A stretch of DNA of 59,078 nt from Bacillota bacterium (GTDB lineage: Bacteria; Bacillota; SHA-98; UBA4971): NCBI GenBank assembly GCA_014360195.1, contig JACIXY010000019.1, forward strand, positions 1 to 59,078, read 5' to 3'. Below, piece by piece: positions 17,599 through 26,594 of this stretch. A program made the position numbers and the translations under genes. Below the pieces are notes generated by a model. It saw only the letters and a list, made by a program, of their open reading frames with translations, was not told where the DNA came from and did not search any database. Within the stretch, counting starts at the first letter, position 1. The number at the start of each line of letters is the position of its first letter.

Positions 17599-17654
17599 TC
17601 GTGTGGTTGCTCACTGGGCGGCCAGGTCGTGTGGTCGTTCACTGGGCGGCCAGG
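17599..17654. repeat. 28-bp tandem duplication over the end of the coiled-coil gene
   Basis: Two adjacent 28-base units (17599-17626 and 17627-17654), each starting TCGTGTGGT and ending GGGCGGCCAGG, differ at two positions. The second unit carries the stop codon of the gene at 17639-18217, so the first is a copied piece of that gene's end. Confidence 0.85.
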
Positions 17655-18217
17655 CGCCGAAGTTGCGCGTTCACTTCCTCCAGCTTGCTGCTGAGCTGCC
17701 TCATCTGCTCCTGTGCCACCCTCATGTAGTAGTCTAGCTCATTCTTGCGACCCCCTTCGTCCTTCTCGAGCAGCCGCTTGCACTCGGAGTATATATCAAG
17801 AGCACGGTCCATCTCCGCACGCAGCGCCTTCGCTTCTTCCTCGGCCGCCTCTGAGGGGCCCTTGATATGCGACACGTCGGGCAGGAGCACTTCCTGGTAC
17901 CAGGAAGCCTCGTCCTGGCGCTCGAAGTTCAACGAGACGCAGATCTGTCTGTCGCTCTTACTTGCCGCCGCGACAAAGGCCATGGGATTCGGGATGATCA
18001 CCCCACCCACGGTCGCACGAAAAGGCTCAGCAGGCCAGACGGTGAGCTTCCCCTGTGACAGCCTGACGGCGATGTCGGCGCCGGCGGGGTTCTGCACGAA
18101 GTGGACGCGGTCTACCTGGCCGGTCAGGAACCCCATGAGGTACGCAAACGCCGGGTCGCCTCCGACCATCATGGTGAAGTTTTGGAGCGCCTCGAGCTTC
18201 TTCGCCCGGCTTATCAT
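17639..18217 (-). CDS. Hypothetical protein with C-terminal coiled coil
   Basis: A 192-residue protein starting at ATG 18217, behind AGGAGGG with about 9 bases spacing. Residues 1-115 look like a mixed alpha/beta globular domain (VHFVQNPAGADIAVRLSQGKL, GGVIIPNPMAFVAAA). Residues 122-192 are a strongly charged heptad-rich helix (SEAAEEEAKALRAEMDRALD, MRQLSSKLEEVNAQLRRL). There is no signal peptide or membrane segment. I do not recognise the family. The downstream hydrolase is in the same orientation, 270 bases away. Confidence 0.7.
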   Translation of the reverse strand: MISRAKKLEALQNFTMMVGGDPAFAYLMGFLTGQVDRVHFVQNPAGADIAVRLSQGKLTVWPAEPFRATVGGVIIPNPMAFVAAASKSDRQICVSLNFERQDEASWYQEVLLPDVSHIKGPSEAAEEEAKALRAEMDRALDIYSECKRLLEKDEGGRKNELDYYMRVAQEQMRQLSSKLEEVNAQLRRLAAQ

Positions 18218-18614
18218 CCCGTTGGAACCCTCCTGGACATCCGGATGCCAGATGGCTTCCTTTCTCAGCTATATTCTAACGCAAAAAAACCGTCTTGAAA
18301 TCCCCCCGAAGGAAAACAGCAGCACGGGCATCGCATGTGGATGCTCGCGTGTGGATGGAACCGAGCAAGACGCGGGAAGTCCGCCCTGATTTTCCACCCT
18401 GTCTTGGGTAGCCGCGTGGCATTCGAGGTTTCCAGTGATCTTGGGAGGCGGTCCTGAGACTTCCGAAGCCTAAAGACGGATTGCGGAACGTGAATCTCAT
18501 GGTACAATGTAAGACAACAACGCGGGGCGCCAGGGGCGCCCGAAGCCAGGGTAGCCCCCGTGACAGCCCCGGTGGCTGGAGGGACGCGGCATCGACACGC
18601 AGGACACGCTGACC
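18218..18614. other. Intergenic region upstream of the GT4 gene
   Basis: 397 bases between divergent genes. It holds the ribosome site of the minus-strand gene at its left edge and a good sigma-A-like promoter near 18481-18508. Otherwise I see no gene or repeat. AATCCCCCCGAAGG and CAGCAGCACGG stretches are not structured. Confidence 0.5.
18481..18508 (+). promoter_or_regulatory. Candidate sigma-A promoter for the GT4 gene
   Basis: TTGCGG (18481-18486) and TACAAT (18503-18508) are separated by 16 bases, close to the TTGACA/TATAAT consensus. It would begin transcription about 100 bases before the glycosyltransferase. Confidence 0.5.
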
Positions 18615-19754
18615 GTGCTTTACGAGCTTCCGTTCGCAAACCTTGGGGGGACGGAAAAGCACGTCCTCACACTCATCAGCGCGCTTCGCCACGAGGTGGC
18701 CCCTTGCCTTCTCGCACCCCAAGGAGACGCGCTTCGCCTTTTCCGCGACCTTGGGGTACCTTACCGAACCGTGCTGCCGCTGACACCTGCGCCCGGCGTG
18801 CGAAGAGCGCTCCGAGTCCACCATGCGGCGTTTCAAGAGCTAATGGACGAGTTCGGGCCCAGCCTCGTTCACGTGCACTGCGGGATCGAACACGCCGTGG
18901 CAGCACGCCTCGCGTCGCCCGGCATCCCGATGGTCCTCACGATTCACGGGTACCCCGACGCGGCGAGTTACATCGTAAGCGGCTTCCTCGCCAACCGCAT
19001 TGTTGACGAGGTCATCTGCGTCTCCGAGGCGGAACGCCGCGTGGCGCAGAGGTATGGTTTCAGGAAGGATAGGCTTACGCTGATCCACAACGGGATCACT
19101 TCCCCGTCGCGCATCGCCGCGCCGGCGCAGCAGCAGTCCAGGCGGCGCCTGGGCCTGCGGGAAGACGCGGTTGTCATTGGCACCGTCTCGCGCCTTGAGC
19201 GCAGGAAGGGCATAGCATATCTTGTCTCCGCGCTCGCGCGCATCCGGCGGGACTGCCCAAGCGCGGTCCTGCTGGTGGTGGGAGACGGAAGGAAGAGGCA
19301 GAATCTCGAACGGCTCGCCCTCGACCTCGGCGTCCACGACAGGGTCGTCTTCACCGGTGCTCTCCCGGATCCGACCGAAGCCCTTGAGGCAATGGACATC
19401 TTCGCCCTCCCGTCCATCCAGGAGGCGCTCCCCATGGCCATCCTGGAGGCAACGGCCATGGCGAAGCCCGTGGTGGCGACCACCGTCGGCGGCATCCCCG
19501 AGGCCGTGGTCCACGGCGAAACAGGCCTGCTCGTGCCCCCAAAGGACGACGCCGCCCTGGCCTCGGCGCTCCTTGTCCTCGCCCGCAACCCTGCGAGGCG
19601 GCACGAGATGGGCGCGCGCGGATACGCGCGCTTCGAGGCCCTCTTCACCGCGGACCTCATGGCCCGTCGCACCCTCGAGGTCTACCGGCGTGTCCTCGCG
19701 CGCAGGGCCGCGGCAAGGACGCGCCGGAGGCCTTCGCGGTCGGAGCCTACTTGA
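18615..19754 (+). CDS. GT4-family glycosyltransferase
   Basis: A protein of about 379 residues with the GT-B fold. The N-domain has FANLGGTEKHV and SLVHVHCGIEHAV; the C-domain has VIGTVSRLERRKGIAYLV, LLVVGDGRKRQNLE, VVFTGALPDPTEALEAMDIFALPSIQEALPMAILEA and GGIPEAVVHGETGLLVPP. The EALPMAILE motif is the EX7E nucleotide-sugar site of GT4 enzymes, a retaining glycosyltransferase family. The start is odd: GTG 18615 has no ribosome site. GGAGGG (18578-18583) lies 7 bases before an in-frame ATC at 18591 that would add IDTQDTLT. The sugar and acceptor are unknown; lipopolysaccharide, capsule or glycolipid synthesis is likely. Confidence 0.88.
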   Translation: MLYELPFANLGGTEKHVLTLISALRHEVAPCLLAPQGDALRLFRDLGVPYRTVLPLTPAPGVRRALRVHHAAFQELMDEFGPSLVHVHCGIEHAVAARLASPGIPMVLTIHGYPDAASYIVSGFLANRIVDEVICVSEAERRVAQRYGFRKDRLTLIHNGITSPSRIAAPAQQQSRRRLGLREDAVVIGTVSRLERRKGIAYLVSALARIRRDCPSAVLLVVGDGRKRQNLERLALDLGVHDRVVFTGALPDPTEALEAMDIFALPSIQEALPMAILEATAMAKPVVATTVGGIPEAVVHGETGLLVPPKDDAALASALLVLARNPARRHEMGARGYARFEALFTADLMARRTLEVYRRVLARRAAARTRRRPSRSEPT

Positions 19755-19813
19755 ACCCACTCATGACGAACCCCTTCACGTTCCTCCTTCATGGGATCGA
19801 AATCGCCCGGTTA

Positions 19814-20308
19814 TCAGCTTGTCTTCGCAAAGGGTCGCTGCGCCAATCCAACGGCCTTCACGACCGCAAGGGCGATCCCGGTGTCAACCAGATGATGCAT
19901 GGCGGTGCCGAGGCCGACCACGACGCCCGCCTTTTGCAGCGTAAAGCCGAAGGGCAGCACAATCAACGCTTCAGTGAAAGCATGGACCGGGAGCGTCCAC
20001 AGGAGCGCTCTCCAGAACGGCATGCCCCTCCTCACCAAGACAGCCCCAACCGCGGCAAACACCGCGTGCATCGCAGCTCTGGCGGCGATGACAGGACCTA
20101 GCTTCACGAGAAAGCCCAGGGCGGAGCCCGCGCCTACCAGCACGGCCACGCATGGTCCGAGGAGCATGGAGATCATCACCGGCACGTGTGACGCGAGTGT
20201 CGCAGAGAACGGAGGTATTACAACGCCGAGAAATCCGCCGAACGCCAGCGGGATGACCAGCGCCAGCGCTGTGAGTAGAGCTCCAAATACAACCTGCTTT
20301 GCCCCCAT
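19814..20308 (-). CDS. ECF transporter S-component-like membrane protein
   Basis: A 164-residue protein with about five or six membrane helices, starting at ATG 20308 behind GGAGGTG with 5-6 bases spacing. The sequence pattern (ALLTALALVIPLAFGG, HVPVMISMLLGPCVAVLVGAGSALGF, AMHAVFAAVGAVLV) resembles substrate-binding S components of energy-coupling-factor vitamin transporters. These use a shared EcfAA'T module encoded elsewhere. The substrate cannot be told from sequence. It lies just after (26 bases from) the glucodextranase-like gene on the same strand. Confidence 0.6.
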   Translation of the reverse strand: MGAKQVVFGALLTALALVIPLAFGGFLGVVIPPFSATLASHVPVMISMLLGPCVAVLVGAGSALGFLVKLGPVIAARAAMHAVFAAVGAVLVRRGMPFWRALLWTLPVHAFTEALIVLPFGFTLQKAGVVVGLGTAMHHLVDTGIALAVVKAVGLAQRPFAKTS

Positions 20309-20334
20309 GTCAGCACCTCCACGAAGTATCCACA

Positions 20335-21267
20335 TCATCCGCGAGGCGGCGTGGTTGGCCGGCGGCGCCTCGCCCACCAGGCGACCGTCCCCGCAGCCAC
20401 GAGCACGACGAGGGCGGCCGCGATGGCAACCGGGGACGTCGCCTGGCCGCCTCCCGCCGCCGCGAACACAGGCACGAGAACCGCGAGCGACCCCCTCTCC
20501 AGATTGTAGGACCCCAGCAGCCGCTCCTGCGAGCCGCGCCCCCGCGCCGGGGCGAGCATATCGATGACATTGGGGTCTACCTCGAGGTCGCTGCCGCCGC
20601 CGAATACCCAGGACCCGGCCTTCTCCATCACCGGGCGGAAGTCATCGTCCCCAAACGCGTCCTGCGAGCCAACAAGCACGTAATAGCCCCAGCTTCTGGC
20701 GGGCTCGCCTATCACGACCTTCGGGACCGCGATCCTCACGGTCTTGCCGTCCGCGAGCACGCTCGCCGAGAGGCCGTCGGATATACCCCTGGCCTCCACG
20801 GCGTCCTGGGCTGTGAAGACCCTGCATCCGCCCCAGCCGAGGGCCTTGATAAACAGGTCCCACGCGTATTTCCTGTTGAAGGCAACAAGGGCGCCCTTCC
20901 GGAGCGTGTCCGTCCGCCCGGCGCCGGGCGTCGTGTCGATGTATATGTTGATGAGCTGGTGGCTGAACCCCTCCGGCGCGTTCCAGGGGTTTGTGACCTC
21001 CTGGAACGTGGCGTCGAAGTAGACATATTCCGGATCGTGGCTCACCTTGAAGTGCGTGAGATCAAAGAGACCCGGCACGAAGGCCTTGTGCGTCGGGTAC
21101 ACGTACGTGCCGGGCCCGTAATCATCGCCCACAGGATCGTCCATGTCGAAGACCACCACGGGCTCGGCCAGCGCTGCACATGGCACGAGGCCGCTCACTT
21201 CCGCGATAACAAGCGCTGTCACGACAATAGCTATCACAGCCAATGAGGTTCGCCGCATTGCACACAT
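20335..21267 (-). CDS. Membrane-anchored surface protein with glucodextranase-like C-terminal domain
   Basis: A 310-residue protein with a signal peptide (about 1-33). The long extracytoplasmic domain (about 35-255) reads FDMDDPVGDDYGPGTYVYP, then DLTHFKVSHDPEYVYF and LINIYIDTTPGAGRTDTL. This matches the C-terminal module seen in glucodextranases and amylopullulanases (PF09985), a DOMON-like sugar- or surface-binding beta sandwich. A C-terminal helix (about 275-300) followed by RRRR anchors it in the membrane. There is no catalytic domain, so it is likely a binding or attachment protein. ATG 21267 was chosen since GGAG lies 9 bases upstream. Neighbouring sugar kinase and sugar ABC genes fit a carbohydrate role. 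Confidence 0.8.
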   Translation of the reverse strand: MCAMRRTSLAVIAIVVTALVIAEVSGLVPCAALAEPVVVFDMDDPVGDDYGPGTYVYPTHKAFVPGLFDLTHFKVSHDPEYVYFDATFQEVTNPWNAPEGFSHQLINIYIDTTPGAGRTDTLRKGALVAFNRKYAWDLFIKALGWGGCRVFTAQDAVEARGISDGLSASVLADGKTVRIAVPKVVIGEPARSWGYYVLVGSQDAFGDDDFRPVMEKAGSWVFGGGSDLEVDPNVIDMLAPARGRGSQERLLGSYNLERGSLAVLVPVFAAAGGGQATSPVAIAAALVVLVAAGTVAWWARRRRPTTPPRG

Positions 21268-21435
21268 GCCCCCCATCTCCGCTTGAGAGTCGCGCCCCGC
21301 CCCGGAACCGGGCCGTAAAGCTCATTCCCTGGGGCGCTCTTGCCCTAATGTACATATTCAGGCATGCATCGTGTAATGCGGACTTCCCAAGCGAGATGCG
21401 GCGCCGCTACGACCCGCGAGTGCGCACCGGCCCGG

Positions 21436-22443
21436 TCAGTTCCCTGCCCCAGCCCTGCCTGCACCCGCACCCGTCCGCAGCCTGGAGAGCACGAGGCTCA
21501 CAGCACCGACCACCCCCGCATCGGGCCCGAGCTCCGCCTGGACAATCCTCACTGCCTCAAACGCCGGCTTCAGTGCCCGCTCGGCAACGACCTCCCGCAC
21601 CGGCTTGAGAAGTATCTCGCCCACCCTGGAGACCCCGCCTCCTATCACCACGGTATCCGGGTTCAGGATGTTGACGAGATTGGCGATCCCTATACCGAGG
21701 TAATCGGCGGCCTTGCCAAGGATGGCTATGGCAGCCGCGTCGCCCGCCAGCGCCGCCCTCCCAACAACCTCCGAGGTTACGAGCTCAATATCCCCATGGA
21801 CGAGGTCCAGTATCATTGTCTCCTCGCCATGGCGTATCAGCTCCCGGGCCATACGCGCGATAGCAGGACCTGACGCCAGGGCCTCGAGGCATCCGTAATT
21901 ACCGCAGCCGCATTGTGGGCTCCCGTCCTCGTCGGTGATGGTCATGTGACCGACCTCCCCCGCCACGAACGAGGAGCCGCTGTAGATCTCCCCACCCAGG
22001 ATAAGCCCCCCACCGATACCCGTGCTCACCGTAATGTAGATCATGTTCTTTGAGCCACGGCCTGCACCGTAGCGGGCCTCCCCAAGGGCAGCAAGGTTCG
22101 CGTCGTTCTCGAGATACACAGGCACTCCCAGCGCCTGTCTCATCACCGCGGCAAGCGGCACGTCGTGCCACTTGAGGTTGGGCGCGAAGACCACAACGCC
22201 GGTCTCAGGGTTGAGCGGGCCTGGACTTCCCACCCCCACCCCGGCCACATCGTCCAGCTTCGCACCAGCCTCCGCCACAGCCTCCCTAACCGAATCAATT
22301 ATAGTATCAACCACCGCATCGACCCCGCGTTCAGGCTCTGTCGGCCTCGTCACTCGCGAGACGATCGCGGCATCGGAGCGAGCAACGACCGTCGCAACCT
22401 TGGTGCCTCCCAGGTCTACCCCAACCACAAGCGGTTTCGCCAT
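21436..22443 (-). CDS. ROK-family sugar kinase (glucokinase-like)
   Basis: A 335-residue kinase. It shows the ATP phosphate-binding motif DLGGTKVA near residue 10, the sugar-binding ENDANLAALGE, the catalytic-loop EVGHMTI and the zinc motif CGCGNYGCLE, all typical of ROK kinases. It lacks an N-terminal DNA-binding domain, so it is an enzyme rather than a repressor. It probably phosphorylates glucose or a related hexose at C6 after uptake. ATG 22443 follows GGGAG with 6 bases spacing. Its upstream region carries repeat B2, and it is divergent from the ABC permease. Confidence 0.9.
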   Translation of the reverse strand: MAKPLVVGVDLGGTKVATVVARSDAAIVSRVTRPTEPERGVDAVVDTIIDSVREAVAEAGAKLDDVAGVGVGSPGPLNPETGVVVFAPNLKWHDVPLAAVMRQALGVPVYLENDANLAALGEARYGAGRGSKNMIYITVSTGIGGGLILGGEIYSGSSFVAGEVGHMTITDEDGSPQCGCGNYGCLEALASGPAIARMARELIRHGEETMILDLVHGDIELVTSEVVGRAALAGDAAAIAILGKAADYLGIGIANLVNILNPDTVVIGGGVSRVGEILLKPVREVVAERALKPAFEAVRIVQAELGPDAGVVGAVSLVLSRLRTGAGAGRAGAGN

Positions 22444-22523
22444 CTCTTACTCCCACGTCTCCTCTCGACGGATGATCGAGCCTTCTCGCCCACGTGCCTT
22501 CCCAAAAACAAACCCAGGAGCAT

Positions 22524-22662
22524 CTAAGTATGAGGTCATTAGTTTTCTCTCGTTTTCCAAGGTCTTGGGTTGCCGGTGACTCAAAGAGAGAGTGCAACAC
22601 CGGCAACCCTGGATGCGACTTGCGCCCTGGAAAGCAGCGCAAACTTGTGACGATCTACTTAG
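22524..22662. repeat. Type B palindromic repeat, copy B2 (inverted, 139 bp)
   Basis: Bounded by CTAAGTA (22524) and TACTTAG (ending 22662). It is the reverse complement of B1: the part corresponding to the right half of B1 is nearly identical, while the other half has diverged except for the terminal CTAAGTAGATCG. The internal stem GGGTTGCCGGTG/CACCGGCAACCC is intact. It occupies most of the space between divergent sugar-use genes. Confidence 0.92.
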
Positions 22663-22732
22663 AAGAGTCGAGACCGCCTGTGTCACGATGCGGTCGGGCG
22701 GGCCCGGATAGACGAAACCCGGAGGGATCGGT

Positions 22733-23638
22733 GTGAACTTCCCGCGAAGGAAAGGCAGAATCCTGCTCTGGCTGCGGCGCGCGGCGCTTTACCTCGCGGT
22801 CGCGGCTATTGTGGTCTGGACGTTGGCGCCCGTCGCGTGGCTTGCTATCTCAAGCATCACGCCCTACAACGAGCTCATATCCGACCGTGCGACCCACTGG
22901 CTCCCTCGTCACCCCACCTTCGCGAACTTCAAGGTCATGTTCAACCTTTCGAGCGAGGTCGGCGAGCGGTTCGTGTACGCCATTCGAAACAGCTTGATCG
23001 TGTCAAGCTCCGTGACCGTGATATGCCTCGTGGCAGGCACGCTTGCGGCGTACGCCCTGGCGCGGCTGCCTGTGGGGGGCAAGAAGACCCTCGTGCTGTC
23101 CCTCATGTCCATCAGGATGCTTCCGACCATCGCCCTTGTGATACCGTTTTTCGTGATCGTATCGTACATCGACTACGGGCTTATGGGCATCGGATCTTCG
23201 TTCCACCTCTTCGATACAAAGCTCAACCTTGTCATTCTCTACACCACCTTTATCCTGGGGTTCGTCATCTGGATTATGCGGGGCTTTTTCCTCACAATCC
23301 CGATGGAGCTGGAGGAGGCCGCCCGCATCGACGGATGCACGAGGCTGCAGGCGCTCCGTCACGTCGTGCTGCCGCTTTGCGCGCCGGGCCTGGTGGCCAC
23401 CGGCATACTCTCCTTCCTGCTGGCCTGGGACGAGTTCCTCCTGGCCCTCATTTTCACCAGGTCCAACAACGCTATCACGTTGCCTCTTTTCATAGCAGAG
23501 CTGGGGAGCCAGTATATAACTGCTTATGACCAGATATCCGCGGCAGGCGTCATGGCTGCGATTCCGCCCGTGGTCCTGGCGCTCCTCTTCCAGAGGTTCA
23601 TCGTACAGGGACTGACATCGGGGAGCGTGAAGGGATGA
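22733..23638 (+). CDS. Carbohydrate ABC transporter permease (MalG-like, CUT1)
   Basis: A 301-residue protein with about six membrane helices. It carries the EAA loop EEAARIDGCTRLQALRHVVLPLCAPG, which docks to the ATPase, and the usual MalG-type N-terminus (VVWTLAPVAWLAISSI). GTG 22733 follows GGAGGG (22721-22726) at 6 bases. CUT1 systems need two permeases, a binding protein and an ATPase; here only this permease and the binding protein at 25207 are present. The MalF-type partner is missing where it would be expected, and repeat B2 lies there instead. Confidence 0.9.
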   Translation: MNFPRRKGRILLWLRRAALYLAVAAIVVWTLAPVAWLAISSITPYNELISDRATHWLPRHPTFANFKVMFNLSSEVGERFVYAIRNSLIVSSSVTVICLVAGTLAAYALARLPVGGKKTLVLSLMSIRMLPTIALVIPFFVIVSYIDYGLMGIGSSFHLFDTKLNLVILYTTFILGFVIWIMRGFFLTIPMELEEAARIDGCTRLQALRHVVLPLCAPGLVATGILSFLLAWDEFLLALIFTRSNNAITLPLFIAELGSQYITAYDQISAAGVMAAIPPVVLALLFQRFIVQGLTSGSVKG

Positions 23639-23863
23639 ACGGGTTTCGGTAGGCTCCGTGCTCGCGCCCGCGCTCGGGCTCGTGCTTATGCCCGTGTTGG
23701 GGGCAGGGCTTGCGATCCTTCGGGCTTGTTGAATCCTGCATGCGTTCCCTGAAGGACTTTTGCCCCTGTGCGAAGAATGTACCATCGCCGCCGGATCTCC
23801 GGACAGGCCCAAGACAGCGTGTCGGGTCACCATAGCTCACGGGGAGAAGGGAGCGTCAGGGCG

Positions 23864-25120
23864 TTGGGTGGGATCTCTCGCCTTCGGGCCGGGACGGTTC
23901 CAAAGGGCAATCAGAAGCTCGTAAAAAGCATCAATCGCAACATCGTGCTGAACATCGTCAGACAATATGGGCCCATCTCGCGCGCCGACGCCGCCAGGAT
24001 GAGCCAGCTTTATCCGGCCACGGTCTCATCCATCGTGAACGAGCTCATCGCCGAGGGATTCGTTCGCGAAGTGGGGCTCGGCGACTCTACCGGTGGCAGG
24101 CAGCCGGTAATGCTTGAGCTGAACCGCGGGGTCTATGTGGCCTGCGGCGCATCCATAGAGGTGGGGCGGGTGCGGGTGTGCCTTACGGACCTGGATGCCC
24201 GGGTGCTCGCCAGGGCCGAGCGGCCTCTCTCGTGGCAGGAAGGTCCGCGCAAGAGTCTCCCCGCTATCGTCTCTGCCATTCGCGAGATCATCGAGTCGGG
24301 CCGGGTGCCGCCCGAGAAAGTCCTCGGGGTCGGCGTGGTTTACCCGGGGCCGGTCGATACATCCACAGGAGCCATCCAGGCGTCACCGCACATGCCCGGA
24401 TGGGGCGGGTTCTCCCTCAGGGCGGCTCTGGAGGACGAGCTCGATCACGAAGTGCTTGTGGATAACGACGCAAACGCCGCCGCCTGGGGCGAGAAGTGGT
24501 TTGGCGCGGCGAAAGGGCACTCCAGCTTCCTCTACATCATGGCCGACTACGGGTTCGGCGGCGGGATAGTCATCGACGACAGGCTGTACCGGGGCCGGAA
24601 CGACGGGGCCGGCGAGATCGGCCACATGACCGTGGATATTGACGGCCCGCAGTGCAAGTGCGGCAATTTCGGGTGCCTTGATGTCATGGCATCGGGTACC
24701 GCCATCGCCCGAAAGATGATAAGCGACATCAAGCGGGGCGCCGAGACGCTATGCAGAGACCTCGTGGGCGGGGACATCGAGGCCATCACTATGGACACCG
24801 TGCTTGAGGCCGCGGCGATGGGGGACCCACACGCCCGCGCGATAGTCGAGGAGAGCGGCCGGTATGTCGGCATCGGCCTCGCCAACCTCGTGAACTGCTT
24901 CAACCCCGAGCTTATCGTCCTCGGGGGGCAGCTTGCCCTCCGCAGCAGCCTGTTCTTCACAAGCGCCAGGGAGACCGCGAGACGCCGCGCCTGGCCTGTT
25001 CTGGGCAAGGACCTCGACGTCGTTCCCTCGGCGCTCGGGCACGACGCTTGCGTCATCGGTGCGGCGAGCCTGGTGCTGACGAAAGTGTTCGAGTCGCCAA
25101 GTGTCAGGGCGTACGCTTGA
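23864..25120 (+). CDS. ROK-family transcriptional repressor (NagC/XylR type)
   Basis: A protein of about 418 residues. Its N-terminal winged helix-turn-helix (GNQKLVKSINRNIVLNIV, ISRADAARMSQLYPATVSSI) is joined to a ROK domain with a sugar-site VDNDANAAAWGE, GEIGHMTVD and the zinc motif CKCGNFGCLD. The degenerate ATP loop suggests ligand sensing rather than catalysis. TTG 23864 was chosen because GGGAG (23849-23853) lies 10 bases upstream and it gives the usual length; GTG 23768 is possible. Lying between the permease and the binding-protein gene, it probably represses this sugar locus until inducer binds. Confidence 0.88.
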   Translation: MGGISRLRAGTVPKGNQKLVKSINRNIVLNIVRQYGPISRADAARMSQLYPATVSSIVNELIAEGFVREVGLGDSTGGRQPVMLELNRGVYVACGASIEVGRVRVCLTDLDARVLARAERPLSWQEGPRKSLPAIVSAIREIIESGRVPPEKVLGVGVVYPGPVDTSTGAIQASPHMPGWGGFSLRAALEDELDHEVLVDNDANAAAWGEKWFGAAKGHSSFLYIMADYGFGGGIVIDDRLYRGRNDGAGEIGHMTVDIDGPQCKCGNFGCLDVMASGTAIARKMISDIKRGAETLCRDLVGGDIEAITMDTVLEAAAMGDPHARAIVEESGRYVGIGLANLVNCFNPELIVLGGQLALRSSLFFTSARETARRRAWPVLGKDLDVVPSALGHDACVIGAASLVLTKVFESPSVRAYA

Positions 25121-25206
25121 GGGCTCCTCCAGCCAGGTCAGGTGTCACAAGTTTGTTCCGCTTTCCGGCTGTTCAGGCTGCCAGGATTGTGTGTGGGGTG
25201 GTGCCG

Positions 25207-26532
25207 GTGTCGGTTCTGCGTCCAGGCCGTCCTGTCAAGAGTCGCTGGGGCCGTGTGAGGGCTTCGGTGTGCGCCGCCGGTCTCGTCCTCGCAACCACCC
25301 TCCTTGTTGCCTTCGCCGGGGGGTGGCCCTCGCGTGTTGCGGCCGGTCCTCAGTTGAGGCTGAACGTGATCTACATGGCCCAGGCAGGCTACCAGCCCGA
25401 GCAGTTCGAGGAGATGACGCGGGAGTTCACGAAGGAAACCGGCATCGTTGTCGCGGTCAACTTCGTTCGCTACGACGAGGAGTATCAGAAGATCGTCACA
25501 TCCGCCACATCGCCTGTGGCGACGTATGACGTCGTGCTGATGGACCTTATCTGGGTCGCGGAGTTCGCGGAGAAAGGCTACGTGGTCCCGCTTGACCGGG
25601 GCCTTGCCGCAAAGGCGAGGCAGGACATCTCTCCCACCATCCTCAACGCCTTCGAGCACCGCGGCCGAATATGGGCCATGCCTTTCCTGGCGAACCTCCA
25701 CTTTCTCTTTTACAACGCGGACATGCTGGCGCGTGCCGGTTTCGACGCCCCGCCGGGGACCATCGAAGAAATGGAGGCCCAGATGCGCGAACTGAAGCGC
25801 AAGGGGATTATCGAGTATCCCATGATCGCTTCGTGGAACCAGAAGGAGGGCCTCGTATGCGAATACGTGTGGCTCGTCGGGGCGTACGGCGGCGATATCT
25901 TTGACTTGCAAGGAGAACCGGCCTTCAATCGGGGACCGGGGGTGCTCGCCCTGGAAACTATGGTACGGTGGGTGCGGGAGGGCCTTGTGAACCCGCTTGC
26001 TCTCACTGCTGACGAGCTTGTGGCGAAAGACGTCTTCATCGCCGGAAGGGCGGCGTTCGTGCCCAATTGGACGTTTCTGTGCGGCCTTATGAACGATCCT
26101 GCTGTTTCGCACATCGCCGGCCAGGCCAGGATGGCGCTATTGCCAGTGGCGCGGGCGGTGCGCGATAAGACCGGTAAGATCTCGTCATCGGTCAGCGGGT
26201 TCCAGGGGCTTGCCGTGATGGCCAACTCCTCCCATAAGCAGGAGGCGTGGAGGTACGTCGAGTTCATGACAAGCCCCGCGGTCCAGGGCAGGTTCCTGGA
26301 GGAGGTGCCGGTGTGGACCTCGCTTCAGATGAGCCCTGATGCCCGGGCGCAAGACCCGTCGCTCGATGTCAAGCTGGAGCAGATGCGGTGGCTGCACCAC
26401 CGCCCCAAGCTCGTTCGGTACCAGGAAATCTCCGCGATCATGCAGAGGTTCATCCACGCCGCGCTCGAGGGAGCCATGTCGCCGCAGGAGGCGCTGGACG
26501 CGGCGGTGGACAGGATACACCGCCTGCCCTAG
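25207..26532 (+). CDS. Extracellular sugar-binding protein of an ABC transporter (CUT1)
   Basis: A protein of about 441 residues with a basic N-region and hydrophobic signal (about 18-45, ending near VAAGP). It has the solute-binding family 1 pattern: LRLNVIYMAQ, FTKETGIVVAVNFVRYDEEYQKIV, YDVVLMDLIWVAEFAEKGYVVPLD and WAMPFLANLHFLFYNADML. No lipobox Cys was seen, so membrane attachment is uncertain. The start is unclear: GTG 25207, GTG 25198 and GTG 25189 are all in frame; 25207 has GGGGTGG about 5 bases upstream. It follows the ROK repressor and precedes the chemoreceptor-like protein, which might sense it. Confidence 0.88.
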   Translation: MSVLRPGRPVKSRWGRVRASVCAAGLVLATTLLVAFAGGWPSRVAAGPQLRLNVIYMAQAGYQPEQFEEMTREFTKETGIVVAVNFVRYDEEYQKIVTSATSPVATYDVVLMDLIWVAEFAEKGYVVPLDRGLAAKARQDISPTILNAFEHRGRIWAMPFLANLHFLFYNADMLARAGFDAPPGTIEEMEAQMRELKRKGIIEYPMIASWNQKEGLVCEYVWLVGAYGGDIFDLQGEPAFNRGPGVLALETMVRWVREGLVNPLALTADELVAKDVFIAGRAAFVPNWTFLCGLMNDPAVSHIAGQARMALLPVARAVRDKTGKISSSVSGFQGLAVMANSSHKQEAWRYVEFMTSPAVQGRFLEEVPVWTSLQMSPDARAQDPSLDVKLEQMRWLHHRPKLVRYQEISAIMQRFIHAALEGAMSPQEALDAAVDRIHRLP

Positions 26533-26594
26533 GGCGTGGGGCGGTTCGGTTCGCTCCGCCGGAGGCGGCCAAGCTGGGCTACGGAGGGTGTCGG

